The translations under genes and the position numbers were made by a program. The notes below the pieces were generated by a model. That model was not told the DNA's origin. It saw only the letters and a program-made list of their open reading frames with translations, and did not search any database. A DNA stretch of 64,000 bases from Bradyrhizobium elkanii WSM2783 (GTDB taxonomy: Bacteria > Pseudomonadota > Alphaproteobacteria > Rhizobiales > Xanthobacteraceae): contig NZ_AXAP01000001.1 of NCBI RefSeq assembly GCF_000472865.1, forward strand, positions 119,461-183,460. The letters are read 5' to 3'. This document shows positions 54,951 through 63,890 of the stretch, piece after piece (within the stretch, counting starts at the first letter, position 1; every line of letters begins with the position of its first letter).

Positions 54951-55071
54951 GGCCTTGCGCGCGGGCTCGGCCGAAGTTGGTGTCGAGAGCGGTCCCCGTC
55001 CGGGGCCCGGCGCACAAGCTCGCGGGCTCCTACTGGCGTCAGCGACACCGACGCACTAAATACTCCCGGCC

Positions 55072-55878
55072 ATGCAAGACGATGCGCTCGAGGACTTCAT
55101 CAACCGCCACTCACGTCTGTTCGTCCTGACGGGAGCAGGCTGCAGCACAAATTCCGGCATTCCGGATTATCGCGATAGCGACGGCAAGTGGAAGCGGACG
55201 CCGCCGGTCACCTACCAGGCCTTCATTCGTGAGCACGCGACCCAGCAGCGCTATTGGGCGCGAAGTCTGATCGGGTGGCGGAGGTTTGGCCGTGCGTTGC
55301 CCAACGATGCCCACCATGCGCTGGCCAAGCTGGAAGCGAAGGGACGAAGCAAAATCCTCCTGACGCAAAATGTGGATGGGCTCCACCAGGCTGCAGGCAG
55401 CAGGCAGGTCATCGACCTGCACGGACGACTTGATATGGTTCGGTGCCTGGGATGCGCGTCGACGACCCTGAGGTCGACTTTTCAGGACGAACTGGCTCGC
55501 CTGAACGGCGCGTGGCTCGGTTTGGACGCCGCGGACGCTCCGGACGGGGACGCTGACGTCGAGAACGAGGATTTCTCAAGCTTTGTCGTACCGGCTTGCC
55601 GATCGTGCGGGGGCGTTCTCAAGCCGGATGTCGTCTTCTTCGGCGAAAATGTTTCGCGCGAGATCGTTGCCACCGCTAAGAGCCATTTGAACGAAGCCGA
55701 CGGCATGTTGATCGTCGGTTCCTCGCTCATGGTCTATTCCGGCTTTCGGTTCGCGCAGATGGCCGCTCAAAATGGTCTGCCGATCGCGGCCGTCAATCTC
55801 GGTCGGACCCGTGCCGATCACCTGCTCACGCTGAAGATAGAAGATCGCTGCGAGGCGGCGCTTGCCTTCTTGCTATGA
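55072..55878 (+). CDS. NAD-dependent protein deacylase, Sir2 family (class II/SIRT4-like)
   Basis: 268 residues. Sirtuin motifs: LTGAGCSTNSGIPDYRD, TQNVDGLHQAAG, catalytic His in IDLHGRLD, zinc cysteines CLGC and CRSC, VVFFGENV, and VGSSLMVYSGFR. The TQNVDGLH plus GENV combination fits class II sirtuins. Separate from the dhaL gene by 120 bp and convergent with the flagellar fliI gene. No partner is apparent in the window. Confidence 0.93.
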   Translation: MQDDALEDFINRHSRLFVLTGAGCSTNSGIPDYRDSDGKWKRTPPVTYQAFIREHATQQRYWARSLIGWRRFGRALPNDAHHALAKLEAKGRSKILLTQNVDGLHQAAGSRQVIDLHGRLDMVRCLGCASTTLRSTFQDELARLNGAWLGLDAADAPDGDADVENEDFSSFVVPACRSCGGVLKPDVVFFGENVSREIVATAKSHLNEADGMLIVGSSLMVYSGFRFAQMAAQNGLPIAAVNLGRTRADHLLTLKIEDRCEAALAFLL

Positions 55879-55951
55879 GAAACTCGGCGAGTGTCAGGAA
55901 CAACAAAGCTACAGTGACCTTCCGAGGTTGGCCTCCCGGAAAGGCAAACCG

Positions 55952-57283
55952 CTACTCGATTGCGGCCTTGATGAGGTTCAGCAGTTCCTGATACGGCTCA
56001 CGGCTCGGCGGGTCCGACGGCGCCTGCCGCATCAGATCGTAGATCTTCGGAACGAGTTGGACGGCTTGATCGAGTTCGCCGTCGCGACCCGGCTGATAGC
56101 CGCCCATCAAGCGCAGATCGCGCGTGTCCTCGAAGCGCGCGATCATGGCGCGCAACTTTCGCAGCAGATTGCGCTCGTCCGCGGTCCAGACCTGTTGGGC
56201 CAGGCGCGATACCGATGAGAGTACATTGACGGCGGGATAGCGCCCTTGATCTGCGACCTCCCGGTCAAGCACGATGTGCCCATCGAGAGTGCCGCGCACC
56301 GTATCCGCTATCGGCTCATTGTGATCATCGCCATCGACGAGCACGGAGTAAATGCCGGTGATTGAGCCCTGTCCGTCGATGCCGGGTCCGGACCGTTCGA
56401 GCAGGCGCGGCAGCTCGCTGAAGACGCTTGGGGCGTAGCCGCGCGCAACCGCCGGCTCGCCGGTGGCCAGTGCTATTTCGCGGGCCGCGTGAGCGAAGCG
56501 TGTGACCGAATCGACGATCAGCAGCACCGATTCGCCGCGATCCCGAAAATATTCGGCGATCGTGGTGGCGGTCTTTGCCGCCAGGCGGCGCATCATCGGA
56601 CTCTCGTCGCTCGTGGACACCACCGTGATCGCGCGCGATTGATGGTGAACCAGTGCCTCCTCGAGGAATTCGCGTACCTCGCGGCCGCGTTCGCCGACCA
56701 AGGCCGTGACGACGGTGTCGAAACCCTGGCTTTGCGCGATCATGGACAGCAACGTCGTCTTGCCGACGCCTGACCCGGCGAAAATACCAATACGTTGCCC
56801 GACGCAGAGCGGCGTAAACAGGTCCAGCACCCGCACTCCCGTCCGCAACGGTGCGCGCACCCGGGCGCGGCTGATGGCGGGTGGCGGGCTCGCGTCCGTT
56901 GACATCACCCGGTCCCCGACGTGCAACGTGCCAGCGTCGTCGAGCGGCTCGGCAAGGGCGTTCAGCACCCGGCCCTTCCAACTTGGATGCGGCGAGATCG
57001 TCTTTGGTGGATGACGATAGGCAACGAGGCCCAGGCCCGCCCCGATGTGGGAATCGAATGGCTTGGCAGTGACGCCGTTGCCGTCGATACGAACGACCTC
57101 TCCGAGTTGTACCTGGCCATCGATTTCGAGCCCGATCAACTCGCCCAGTCTTACGAATCGCGAGAGGCCCGAGACGCGGTAATGCGTTGGCGCGACCTCT
57201 GAAACGGTGCCGCCCACCCGGACCGTCGGCACGTCCTTGCGAAGCGACGAAAGCGTCGATTCCAGCCGCTCCAGCGCATTCAT
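55952..57283 (-). CDS. fliI: Flagellar export ATPase
   Basis: 443 residues of F1-beta-like ATPase. Walker A GIFAGSGVGKTTLL (about 165), ALVGERGREVREFLEE, Walker B VLLIVDSVTRFAHAARE, and GSITGIYSVLVDGDDHNEPI typical of FliI (motifs abbreviated). Powers unfolding and export through the flagellar type III gate. Downstream of flgF on the minus strand, 30 bp apart, so probably one operon; no fliJ follows it here. Confidence 0.95.
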   Translation of the reverse strand: MNALERLESTLSSLRKDVPTVRVGGTVSEVAPTHYRVSGLSRFVRLGELIGLEIDGQVQLGEVVRIDGNGVTAKPFDSHIGAGLGLVAYRHPPKTISPHPSWKGRVLNALAEPLDDAGTLHVGDRVMSTDASPPPAISRARVRAPLRTGVRVLDLFTPLCVGQRIGIFAGSGVGKTTLLSMIAQSQGFDTVVTALVGERGREVREFLEEALVHHQSRAITVVSTSDESPMMRRLAAKTATTIAEYFRDRGESVLLIVDSVTRFAHAAREIALATGEPAVARGYAPSVFSELPRLLERSGPGIDGQGSITGIYSVLVDGDDHNEPIADTVRGTLDGHIVLDREVADQGRYPAVNVLSSVSRLAQQVWTADERNLLRKLRAMIARFEDTRDLRLMGGYQPGRDGELDQAVQLVPKIYDLMRQAPSDPPSREPYQELLNLIKAAIE

Positions 57284-57313
57284 TCGGTCACCAGGCTCCT
57301 GTATTGCTGGCTG

Positions 57314-58045
57314 CTATGCCTTGGGCGGTTCGCCAAGCGAGCGAATCGCATTCTGCATCGTGCCCTCGGAGCCCTCGACAAGCGAGGTGACGCTCTGGAA
57401 CGCGCGCGAGGCGGTGATCAACTGTGTCAGCTCCGATAGCGGATCGACGTTGGACTCCTCGACATAGCCCTGCTGGAAGCCGGTGTACATGAAATCGACG
57501 ACGGGCGTCGCGGCACGGTCCGGAATGACCCCCGAATTGCCGTAGCGCTCCAGCTTTGCGCCCACAGGAATGTCGAACAGGCCGAGCACTCCGACCTGGT
57601 TTATGCCTTGCGTAATGGTCCCGTCTCGCGAGATCGTCAGCGGTCCGCCCTCGGGATCGACGATGATCGGCGTGCCGCCTGCATCGAGCACGGGGAACCC
57701 TGAAACGGTCTGCAATTCGCCAGTGCGGTTGATCTGCATCCGGCCGTCCCGCGTGTAAGCCGTGCCGGTGGGACCGGTAAAACCCATCCATGTGTTGCCG
57801 ATGACGGCGACGTCGAGGGTATTCTCGGTCCGCGTCACGCTTCCGGGCCTTCGGGAGATGAAGTTTTCCCCGGGGGTCGAGAAGGCGACGGGCTGGGATG
57901 CGGCGCGCGACATTGCCGTTTCGAACTTCACCGCGTCGGCGCGGAAAGCGGTCGTCTTCATGTTCGCCAGATTGTTGGCGATGGTCTCAAGCCTCTTTTC
58001 GACGGCGACCTGAGCGGAAAGGCTGACATAGAGCGCTGATTGCAT
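57314..58045 (-). CDS. flgF: Flagellar basal-body rod protein FlgF
   Basis: 243 residues from the ATG at 58045 (MQSALYVSLSAQ); the open frame extends 42 codons upstream without similarity. Rod-protein features: NNLANMKTTAF near the N-terminus, the middle beta region DVAVIGNTWMGF, TRDGRMQINRTGEL, and C-terminal SNVDPLSELTQLITASRAFQ heptads. Proximal rod component. Operon with fliI. Confidence 0.93.
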   Translation of the reverse strand: MQSALYVSLSAQVAVEKRLETIANNLANMKTTAFRADAVKFETAMSRAASQPVAFSTPGENFISRRPGSVTRTENTLDVAVIGNTWMGFTGPTGTAYTRDGRMQINRTGELQTVSGFPVLDAGGTPIIVDPEGGPLTISRDGTITQGINQVGVLGLFDIPVGAKLERYGNSGVIPDRAATPVVDFMYTGFQQGYVEESNVDPLSELTQLITASRAFQSVTSLVEGSEGTMQNAIRSLGEPPKA

Positions 58046-58271
58046 ACCGGCTATCGTCCGATCTTCAGGTTGCTGCGCGCCGTCCGCTCGGAGATCGAGC
58101 CGGATTGCCGGAGATCTCCGATAGCTTGCGATCGTGGGACACCATCGCGAAAGCAGCTCCTGCGCGCACACGGGGATTAAGACTGGCTGAAAAATCGACC
58201 GGCAAGCTTGTGTGAGGCTGTTCGCGCCGGTCCAGTGACAGCTTCGTGCAAGGATCGCTGCCTAAACGAAT

Positions 58272-59201
58272 GTGTCCCAATTCGGAGCGGTGGGCTTGAG
58301 CATTCTTTTTGGCGTCATCGTCACGATCGCGAGCCTGCTGGGCGGCTTCGTGGCGATGGGTGGGCATGTCAGCGTGATCTGGCAGCCGTGGGAGTTCGTC
58401 ATCATCGCCGGCATGGCGATCGGCACCTATATTGTCGCGAACCCCTGGAAAGTCGTCATCGACACGGGGGTCGGGATCGTGCAGGCGCTTACCGTGGCGG
58501 TGCCGAAGCAGCGCCACTATCTCGACCTGCTCGGACTTCTGCACGCGCTCATGCGCGAGGTGCGCAACAAGGGGCGCAATGAAGTCGAGGCGCATATTGA
58601 CGACCCGTCATCGTCGGAGATCTTCCAGAACTTCCCGACCGTACTTGCCAACGATTCTCTCGTGCACTTCATCTGCGACTATTTTCGCCTGATCGTCATG
58701 GGAAGCGCGCGACCGCATGAGATCGAGGCGCTGATGGACGAAGAGATCGAAACGATCGTTCGTAGCAAGCTCAAGCCGTACCATTCTCTGATGATGGTTG
58801 CGGAAGGCCTGCCGGCGCTTGGAATCGTGGCCGCGGTCCTGGGTGTCATCAAGGCGATGGGGGCGCTCGATCAGTCGCCCAAGCTTCTCGGTGGCCTGAT
58901 CGGTTCGGCGCTGGTTGGAACATTTGCCGGAATTTTTCTCTCGTACGGTCTTGTTGCGCCTTTGGCCCACAAGGTCAAAATGGTGCGTGAGCAGCAATGC
59001 CGGATGTACATCATCGTCAAGCAGACGCTGCTTGCCTTCATGAACGGCGCGCTGCCGCAGATCGCAATCGAGCATGGCCGCAAGATGATCGGACCTGGCG
59101 ATCGTCCCTCGATCGACGTGGTGGAAAACGAGACCATTGCCGGCCCGGCCAAGGGCGGCGGCGGTGAGCAGGTGGCGAAAGTGGCGGGAGCGAAGGCCTG
59201 A
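58272..59201 (+). CDS. motA: Flagellar motor stator protein MotA
   Basis: About 309 residues from GTG at 58272; a TTG a few codons further is a possible alternative. Four TM helices (about 5-25, 35-52, 165-188, 200-225), large cytoplasmic loop with the NKGRNEVEAHIDDP region, and the conserved PAXGIVAAVLGVIKAMGALDQSP block (GIVAAVLGVIKAMG). Conducts protons with MotB, which is not in the window. The stop overlaps the fliM start (TGATG). Confidence 0.93.
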   Translation: MSQFGAVGLSILFGVIVTIASLLGGFVAMGGHVSVIWQPWEFVIIAGMAIGTYIVANPWKVVIDTGVGIVQALTVAVPKQRHYLDLLGLLHALMREVRNKGRNEVEAHIDDPSSSEIFQNFPTVLANDSLVHFICDYFRLIVMGSARPHEIEALMDEEIETIVRSKLKPYHSLMMVAEGLPALGIVAAVLGVIKAMGALDQSPKLLGGLIGSALVGTFAGIFLSYGLVAPLAHKVKMVREQQCRMYIIVKQTLLAFMNGALPQIAIEHGRKMIGPGDRPSIDVVENETIAGPAKGGGGEQVAKVAGAKA

Positions 59202-60136
59202 TGTCGGAAAGCAAGCCACTGCGGCACGAGCCGGCGCCTGATCAACTGCTCGGAGCTGCCGGAATCTCGGTCGATCGCATGCCGATGCTGCATGTGATCT
59301 TCGATCAGATGACCAACCTCTGCGCCGAGAGTCTCCGGTCGATGTCGCCGTCGCAGTCGTATTTTTCGCTGACCGGTGTCGGTAGCGACCGTCTTTCCGA
59401 GATTCTCGACGGCCGCGAATCAGAGGCGATCGTGGCGGTGTTCTACGCGCAGGCGTGGGACGGCCGAATCCTCATCGGCTTCGATCGCGACTTCGTATAC
59501 ACGATGGTAGAGCTGTTGTTCGGCTCCGACGGGGCGGAACCACCGCTGGACATGCCGCGCGTCTTCTCGAACGTGGAGCTGCATGTTGCAGAAGCGCTGT
59601 TCGAACGCTTCGGCAAGGCATTGCAATCGTCGTTCTCGCGCGCTTCGGAGGTCCAGTTCAATCTGGAACGCGTCGAGACGCGGATGGATTATCTGGCTAT
59701 CGGCCGGCTCAACAACATGGCCGTATATGCCAAGATTCTGGTCCAGGGATTGGACCGCGGTGGCGAGATGTTCATCGTCATTCCGCACGCCGTTCTCAAT
59801 CCTATCCGCCAGGCGCTTTCGCAGATCGTGTCCGGAGAGTCCGTATCCACGGACCCGAACTGGAGCAAGCAGCTCCACAACGAGATCCAGCGCACCGAGG
59901 TGGTGCTGAAAGCGGTGCTCGAGGAGCGCTCGCTCACTCTCGGCGAAGTTGCGGGATTTCAGGTAGGTCAGGTGATCGAGCTGAATGCCACGCCGAGCAC
60001 TCTCGTGAGGCTCGAGTGCAACAATCAGCGGCTGTTCTGGTGCCAAATGGGGCAGCTCAACGGGGTCTATTCGCTGCAAGTCAAGGAATCGGCGGATCAA
60101 AAGCGGGAGTTCATCGATGGCATCCTATCTCGTTGA
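59201..60136 (+). CDS. fliM: Flagellar motor switch protein FliM
   Basis: 311 residues. Middle CheC-like domain (YFSLTGVGSDRLSEILDG, EAIVAVFYAQAWDGR, FGSDG) and a C-terminal SpoA domain (EVVLKAVLEERSLTLGEVAGFQVG, EchoING LVRLECNNQRLF; cited as LTLGEVAGFQVG and LVRLECN). The short divergent N-terminus lacks a textbook CheY-binding LSQ/EIDAL motif, which is common in rhizobia. Overlaps the next gene by 20 bp. Confidence 0.93.
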   Translation: MSESKPLRHEPAPDQLLGAAGISVDRMPMLHVIFDQMTNLCAESLRSMSPSQSYFSLTGVGSDRLSEILDGRESEAIVAVFYAQAWDGRILIGFDRDFVYTMVELLFGSDGAEPPLDMPRVFSNVELHVAEALFERFGKALQSSFSRASEVQFNLERVETRMDYLAIGRLNNMAVYAKILVQGLDRGGEMFIVIPHAVLNPIRQALSQIVSGESVSTDPNWSKQLHNEIQRTEVVLKAVLEERSLTLGEVAGFQVGQVIELNATPSTLVRLECNNQRLFWCQMGQLNGVYSLQVKESADQKREFIDGILSR

Positions 60137-60398
60137 CCTTATTCTCCTGGCGGCGCTGCTTGTCACCACCATCCGTGTGACGAGGATGCACCGGGAGCTC
60201 GTTCACCTGCGCGCCAGCCAGGGCGATTTCGCTTTCATTCTCGGCAAGACCACCGAAACCATGGATGACATGGTGCTCATGGTGCGGGAGTTCAGTGCCG
60301 ACGGAAAGCAGCTCGTCAATGTCCTCGGAAGCAAGATCGAAGAGGCGCGCAAGGCAATCACCGATATCGAAACTCGCGCCGATGTGTCCCGCAGGTAG
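60117..60398 (+). CDS. DUF6468 small membrane-anchored flagellar-operon protein
   Basis: 93 residues, one N-terminal TM helix (LVDLILLAALLVTTIRV) followed by a charged, probably coiled-coil stretch (ELVHLRASQGDFAFILGKTTETMDDM). It starts inside the end of fliM. The family occurs between fliM and fliN in alphaproteobacterial flagellar operons; function unknown. An inner-membrane role near the switch complex is inferred from context. Confidence 0.85.
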   Translation: MASYLVDLILLAALLVTTIRVTRMHRELVHLRASQGDFAFILGKTTETMDDMVLMVREFSADGKQLVNVLGSKIEEARKAITDIETRADVSRR

Positions 60399-60449
60399 TT
60401 ATAGTTGGCGTGATCGCCGGAATATGAAATTGCCGAGAAAGCAAGTGAA

Positions 60450-60848
60450 ATGAAGCAGCCATTCGAAACCGAATCAGCCGCCTCCCCGACAGCGAATCCG
60501 TCGGAGACGGCCAAGCTGGGAGGAGCCGCGTTCGGAAAACTCGCGGATCTTGCTGCGCGCGCGGCGGAGGAAACCAGCCGGCTTACAAACCTTGAGCCGA
60601 TCCTGCGCATTCCGGTCACTGTCCAGGTTCTGCTTGGCTCGGCGACGATGCCGGTCGCCGATCTGATGAAGCTGGGGCGAGGCGCCGTCATTCCGCTGGA
60701 TCATCGCGTCGGCGAGCCGGTGGAGGTGGTTGTCAACGGCCGAATCGTGGCGCGCGGCGCGGTTGTCGTCGTGGAGGACGAGAACTCGCGATTCGGCGTG
60801 TCGCTCACCGAAATCGTCGGAGGATCCCCAGGCGATGTAGAGGCGTAA
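60450..60848 (+). CDS. fliN: Flagellar motor switch protein FliN
   Basis: 132 residues. C-terminal SpoA domain: RIPVTVQVLLGSATMPVADLMKLGRGAVIPLDHRVGEPVEVVVNGRIVARGAVVVVEDENSRFGV would span about 50-120 (key parts VTVQVLLGS, LGRGAVIPLD, VNGRIVARGAVVVV). N-terminal 45 residues are Ala-rich and variable. Completes the C-ring with FliM and FliG. Confidence 0.93.
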   Translation: MKQPFETESAASPTANPSETAKLGGAAFGKLADLAARAAEETSRLTNLEPILRIPVTVQVLLGSATMPVADLMKLGRGAVIPLDHRVGEPVEVVVNGRIVARGAVVVVEDENSRFGVSLTEIVGGSPGDVEA

Positions 60849-60861
60849 GGGATCTGCCCGA

Positions 60862-61896
60862 ATGGCGTTCAATGCACCTGCAAAGCGTAGCTCCGAAGCC
60901 AGGCCGCTGAGCGGTACGGAGAAGGTTGCCGCGCTCCTTCTGGCCATGGGCCGGGAGCTCTCCGGCGGCGTTCTAAAGGAATTCGATCCGGATGAGATCA
61001 GGATCGTCACGCGCGCAGCGGCGGAATTGAAGCCTATTTCAGGTCCCGAGCTCGAGGCGATCATCGAGGAGTTCGCCCAGCACTTCACGACCGGGCCAAA
61101 CATCTTCGGAACGGTTGGCGAGCTGGAGAAACTGCTGACCGGCGTTCTTCCTCCCGAGCAGGTCACGGACATCATATCGGAGGTGCTCGGCAACAAGACC
61201 AAGTCGGTGTGGGAACGGGTCTCTTCCGTGTCCGAAAGCCTGCTGGCCAACTATCTGCTCAAGGAGCATCCGCAGACGGCCGCCTTGATCCTTTCCAGGG
61301 TGAAGCCCGCGTGCGCCGCGCGCGTGATGAGCCTGCTGCCGGCGGATTTGCGGCACAATCTGATGCGCCGCATGCTGAGCCTGAAACCCGTTGTCGAGGA
61401 GGCGATGGGGGTCATCGAGAAGACCATGCACGAAGACTTCATGATCAACTTCGGGCGCAACCTCGCATCCGACACCTATCCTCGCATGGCCGACATCATC
61501 AACAAGATGGAGCGGACGCAGATGGAGGAATCGCTGAAGAATCTCTCCGAATCGCGACCGAAGTCGGCGGAGATACTGAAGGGGATGCTGTTCACGTTTG
61601 ACGATATCGTCAATCTCACCGCCAAGGCGCGCATGCTGATCTTCGACCAGGTCCCGACCGATCGCACGGTGATAGCGCTGAAGGGAACCGATACGAGCTT
61701 TCGCGAGCTCATTCTGTCGTCGCTGGCGTCGCGGACGCGCCGGATGGTCGAGGGCGAGCTTGCCAGCAGTGTCCCTTCGAACCAGCGCGAAATCCTGGAG
61801 GCGCGCCGCGCGATCACGGACCTTGCGCTCGACATGGCCGGGCGAGGAGAGATCGAGCTCAATCCGGATCAGGAAGATGGGCCGGTATTCACGTAA
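60862..61896 (+). CDS. fliG: Flagellar motor switch protein FliG
   Basis: 344 residues in three armadillo-like domains: N (EKVAALLLAMG at about 20), middle (LLKEHPQTAALILSRV), and C (MFTFDDIVNLTAKARMLIFDQVPT; charged torque helix ILSSLASRTRRMVEGEL). Couples stator movement to the C-ring and attaches to FliF. Starts 13 bp after fliN. Confidence 0.95.
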   Translation: MAFNAPAKRSSEARPLSGTEKVAALLLAMGRELSGGVLKEFDPDEIRIVTRAAAELKPISGPELEAIIEEFAQHFTTGPNIFGTVGELEKLLTGVLPPEQVTDIISEVLGNKTKSVWERVSSVSESLLANYLLKEHPQTAALILSRVKPACAARVMSLLPADLRHNLMRRMLSLKPVVEEAMGVIEKTMHEDFMINFGRNLASDTYPRMADIINKMERTQMEESLKNLSESRPKSAEILKGMLFTFDDIVNLTAKARMLIFDQVPTDRTVIALKGTDTSFRELILSSLASRTRRMVEGELASSVPSNQREILEARRAITDLALDMAGRGEIELNPDQEDGPVFT

Positions 61897-61908
61897 AGAC
61901 TGACGGTT

Positions 61909-62985
61909 ATGGCCGAGGGACCCGACAAGGAGAGCAAGACCGAAGAGCCGACGGAAAAGAAGATAAGAGACTCCGTCGAGAAGGGCAAAATTCCGGTCTC
62001 GCGTGAGGCGTCGATCTTCTCGTCCATGATCGCGTTCCTCATCATCCTGAGCTTCCTTACGGTCGACAGTGTCCGGAAACTGGCATCGACGCTGAGCCGG
62101 TTGATCGATGATCCCTCCGGGATTCGCATCCGTAACGGTGCGGATGCATTGGAATTCATGGTGGTTATTGGAAGCAGTTCGGCCGCCCTGCTGCTTCCAA
62201 TCGTGGTTGTCCTTGCAATAGCCGGACTGGCGGCTTCGTTCCTGCAGAACGCTCCGCGTCTGGTGTTTGAAAGGATAAAGCCCGAGGCCTCACGTATTTC
62301 GATTTCTCAGGGATGGGGAAGATTATTCGGCAGTCAGGGGCGCATCGAGTTCCTGAAGGCTGCTTTTAAGTTTTTTGCGATAGGCCTCGTGGTGGCCATC
62401 GTATTGCGGGCCGAGGAGGCTGTGGCCGTGAATTCTTTGTTTAGCGACCCGACCGGCGTTCCGGAACTTATCTTGACGACTGCGATGCGGCTCGTATCGG
62501 CAATCAGCATTGCCACGATCGTGCTGGTGGCACTCGATCTCGTCTGGGCACGATTCCACTGGCGGCGCGACCTGCGTATGACGCGGCAGGAACTCAAGGA
62601 CGAATTCAAGCAGGCGGAAGGCGATCCGCTGGTCAAGTCGCGGCTGCGGTCATTGGCCCGCGATCGGGCGCGAAAGTCGATGCTGGCTGCGGTTCCCCGC
62701 GCGACGTTGGTCGTGGCCAATCCCACTCACTATGCGATCGCCCTGAAATATCGACATGGCGAAGATGCAGCTCCCACCGTGCTTGCGAAGGGGCAGGATC
62801 TCATCGCTCTCAAGATCAGGGAAATCGCCGAGCAGAACAACGTGCCGGTCGTGGAGGACAAGATGCTTGCGAGATCCATGTACGGTGCCGCTCAGGTCGA
62901 CCGGGTGATTCCGCAAGAGTTCTTTCGTCCAGTCGCCGAGATCATCTATTTCCTGCATTCACGCAAGCAGAAGGCGGGTGTGTGA
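61909..62985 (+). CDS. flhB: Flagellar export-gate protein FlhB
   Basis: 358 residues, four TM helices and a cytoplasmic FlhB_C domain containing the autocleavage NPTH motif in LVVANPTHYAIALKY (about 265-280), followed by KGQDLIALKIREIAEQNNVPVVEDKMLAR (substrate-specificity switch; cited as GQDLIALKIREIA). The N-terminus has the family's GPDKESKTEEPTEKKI. Downstream of fliG by 12 bp. Confidence 0.95.
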   Translation: MAEGPDKESKTEEPTEKKIRDSVEKGKIPVSREASIFSSMIAFLIILSFLTVDSVRKLASTLSRLIDDPSGIRIRNGADALEFMVVIGSSSAALLLPIVVVLAIAGLAASFLQNAPRLVFERIKPEASRISISQGWGRLFGSQGRIEFLKAAFKFFAIGLVVAIVLRAEEAVAVNSLFSDPTGVPELILTTAMRLVSAISIATIVLVALDLVWARFHWRRDLRMTRQELKDEFKQAEGDPLVKSRLRSLARDRARKSMLAAVPRATLVVANPTHYAIALKYRHGEDAAPTVLAKGQDLIALKIREIAEQNNVPVVEDKMLARSMYGAAQVDRVIPQEFFRPVAEIIYFLHSRKQKAGV

Positions 62986-63078
62986 GAAACGCTTCGCATC
63001 AATGGCGGAGATTTCACCAGCCTCGGACAAGTTTGGGTTCGTATACGATCGTCATAGGACCACTGTGACGAGGACGTT

Positions 63079-63456
63079 GTGGGACCCGTTTATCTCTTCG
63101 ATCTTGCCTCATCTCACGCGCGCTGGCTGTCGCTTCGGCAGTCCACGATTTCATCGAACGTAGCCAATGCAAATACGCCGGGCTACCGAGCGCAGGATAT
63201 CGAGCCGTTCGACAAGATACTCGATACCAAAGTCGTGCCGCTCGCAGTCACATCTCCGAAACATATGACCACCGGCTCGCTTGTACGTCCGCAGGGCATG
63301 CGCAAGGAGAATAGCTGGGAAGTCGTTCACTCCGGAAACTCGGTGAGTCTCGAGCAGGAAATGCTCAAGGCGGGCGATATCAACAAGGACTATTCGTTGA
63401 ATGTCGCAATCGTCAAATCGTTTCACCGCATGTTCATGACCGGTGCGAAGAGCTAA
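63079..63456 (+). CDS. flgB: Flagellar basal-body rod protein FlgB
   Basis: 125 residues, start GTG at 63079: an in-frame TAG at 63055-63057 excludes a longer protein and no ATG is available. Rod hallmark SSNVANANTPGYRAQDI (about 25-40) and C-terminal heptads (SLEQEMLKAGDINKDYSL). The 93 bp after flhB may hold an extra promoter. Coupled closely to flgC. Confidence 0.92.
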   Translation: MGPVYLFDLASSHARWLSLRQSTISSNVANANTPGYRAQDIEPFDKILDTKVVPLAVTSPKHMTTGSLVRPQGMRKENSWEVVHSGNSVSLEQEMLKAGDINKDYSLNVAIVKSFHRMFMTGAKS

Positions 63457-63467
63457 CGCGAGGCTTG

Positions 63468-63887
63468 ATGATCGATCCGCTGCAGGCATCTGTTCAAATC
63501 GCCAGTTCGGGACTTGAGGCGCAGTCGACCAGGATGCGCGTCGTATCCGAGAACATGGCAAACGCCAACTCCACTGGCCGTACGCCCGGTGCCGAGCCCT
63601 ACCGACGCAAGACCACGACGTTCTCGGCGGAGGTCGATCGCGCGGCGGGCGTGCGGGTCGTGAAGATCAAGGACATCGGCGTCGACCGTGCTCCGTTTCG
63701 GGTCGACTACGAGCCAACTCATCCGGCGGCCGGCCAGGACGGCTATGTCAAGCTGCCGAACGTGAACATGCTGATCGAAATGGCGGACATGCGGGAAACC
63801 AACCGCTCGTATGAGGCCAATCTGCAGGTGATCAAGCAGGCGAGGTCGATGGTTGCCATGACGATCGATCTGTTGAAGGGGGCATAG
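63468..63887 (+). CDS. flgC: Flagellar basal-body rod protein FlgC
   Basis: 139 residues from the ATG at 63468 (a TTG one codon earlier is less likely). Rod features: ASVQIASSGLEAQSTRMRVVSENMANANSTG (central part SENMANANSTG), GYVKLPNVNMLIEMADMRETNRSYEAN (NVNMLIEM) and a C-terminal helix. Follows flgB by 11 bp. Confidence 0.93.
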   Translation: MIDPLQASVQIASSGLEAQSTRMRVVSENMANANSTGRTPGAEPYRRKTTTFSAEVDRAAGVRVVKIKDIGVDRAPFRVDYEPTHPAAGQDGYVKLPNVNMLIEMADMRETNRSYEANLQVIKQARSMVAMTIDLLKGA

Positions 63888-63890
63888 TCC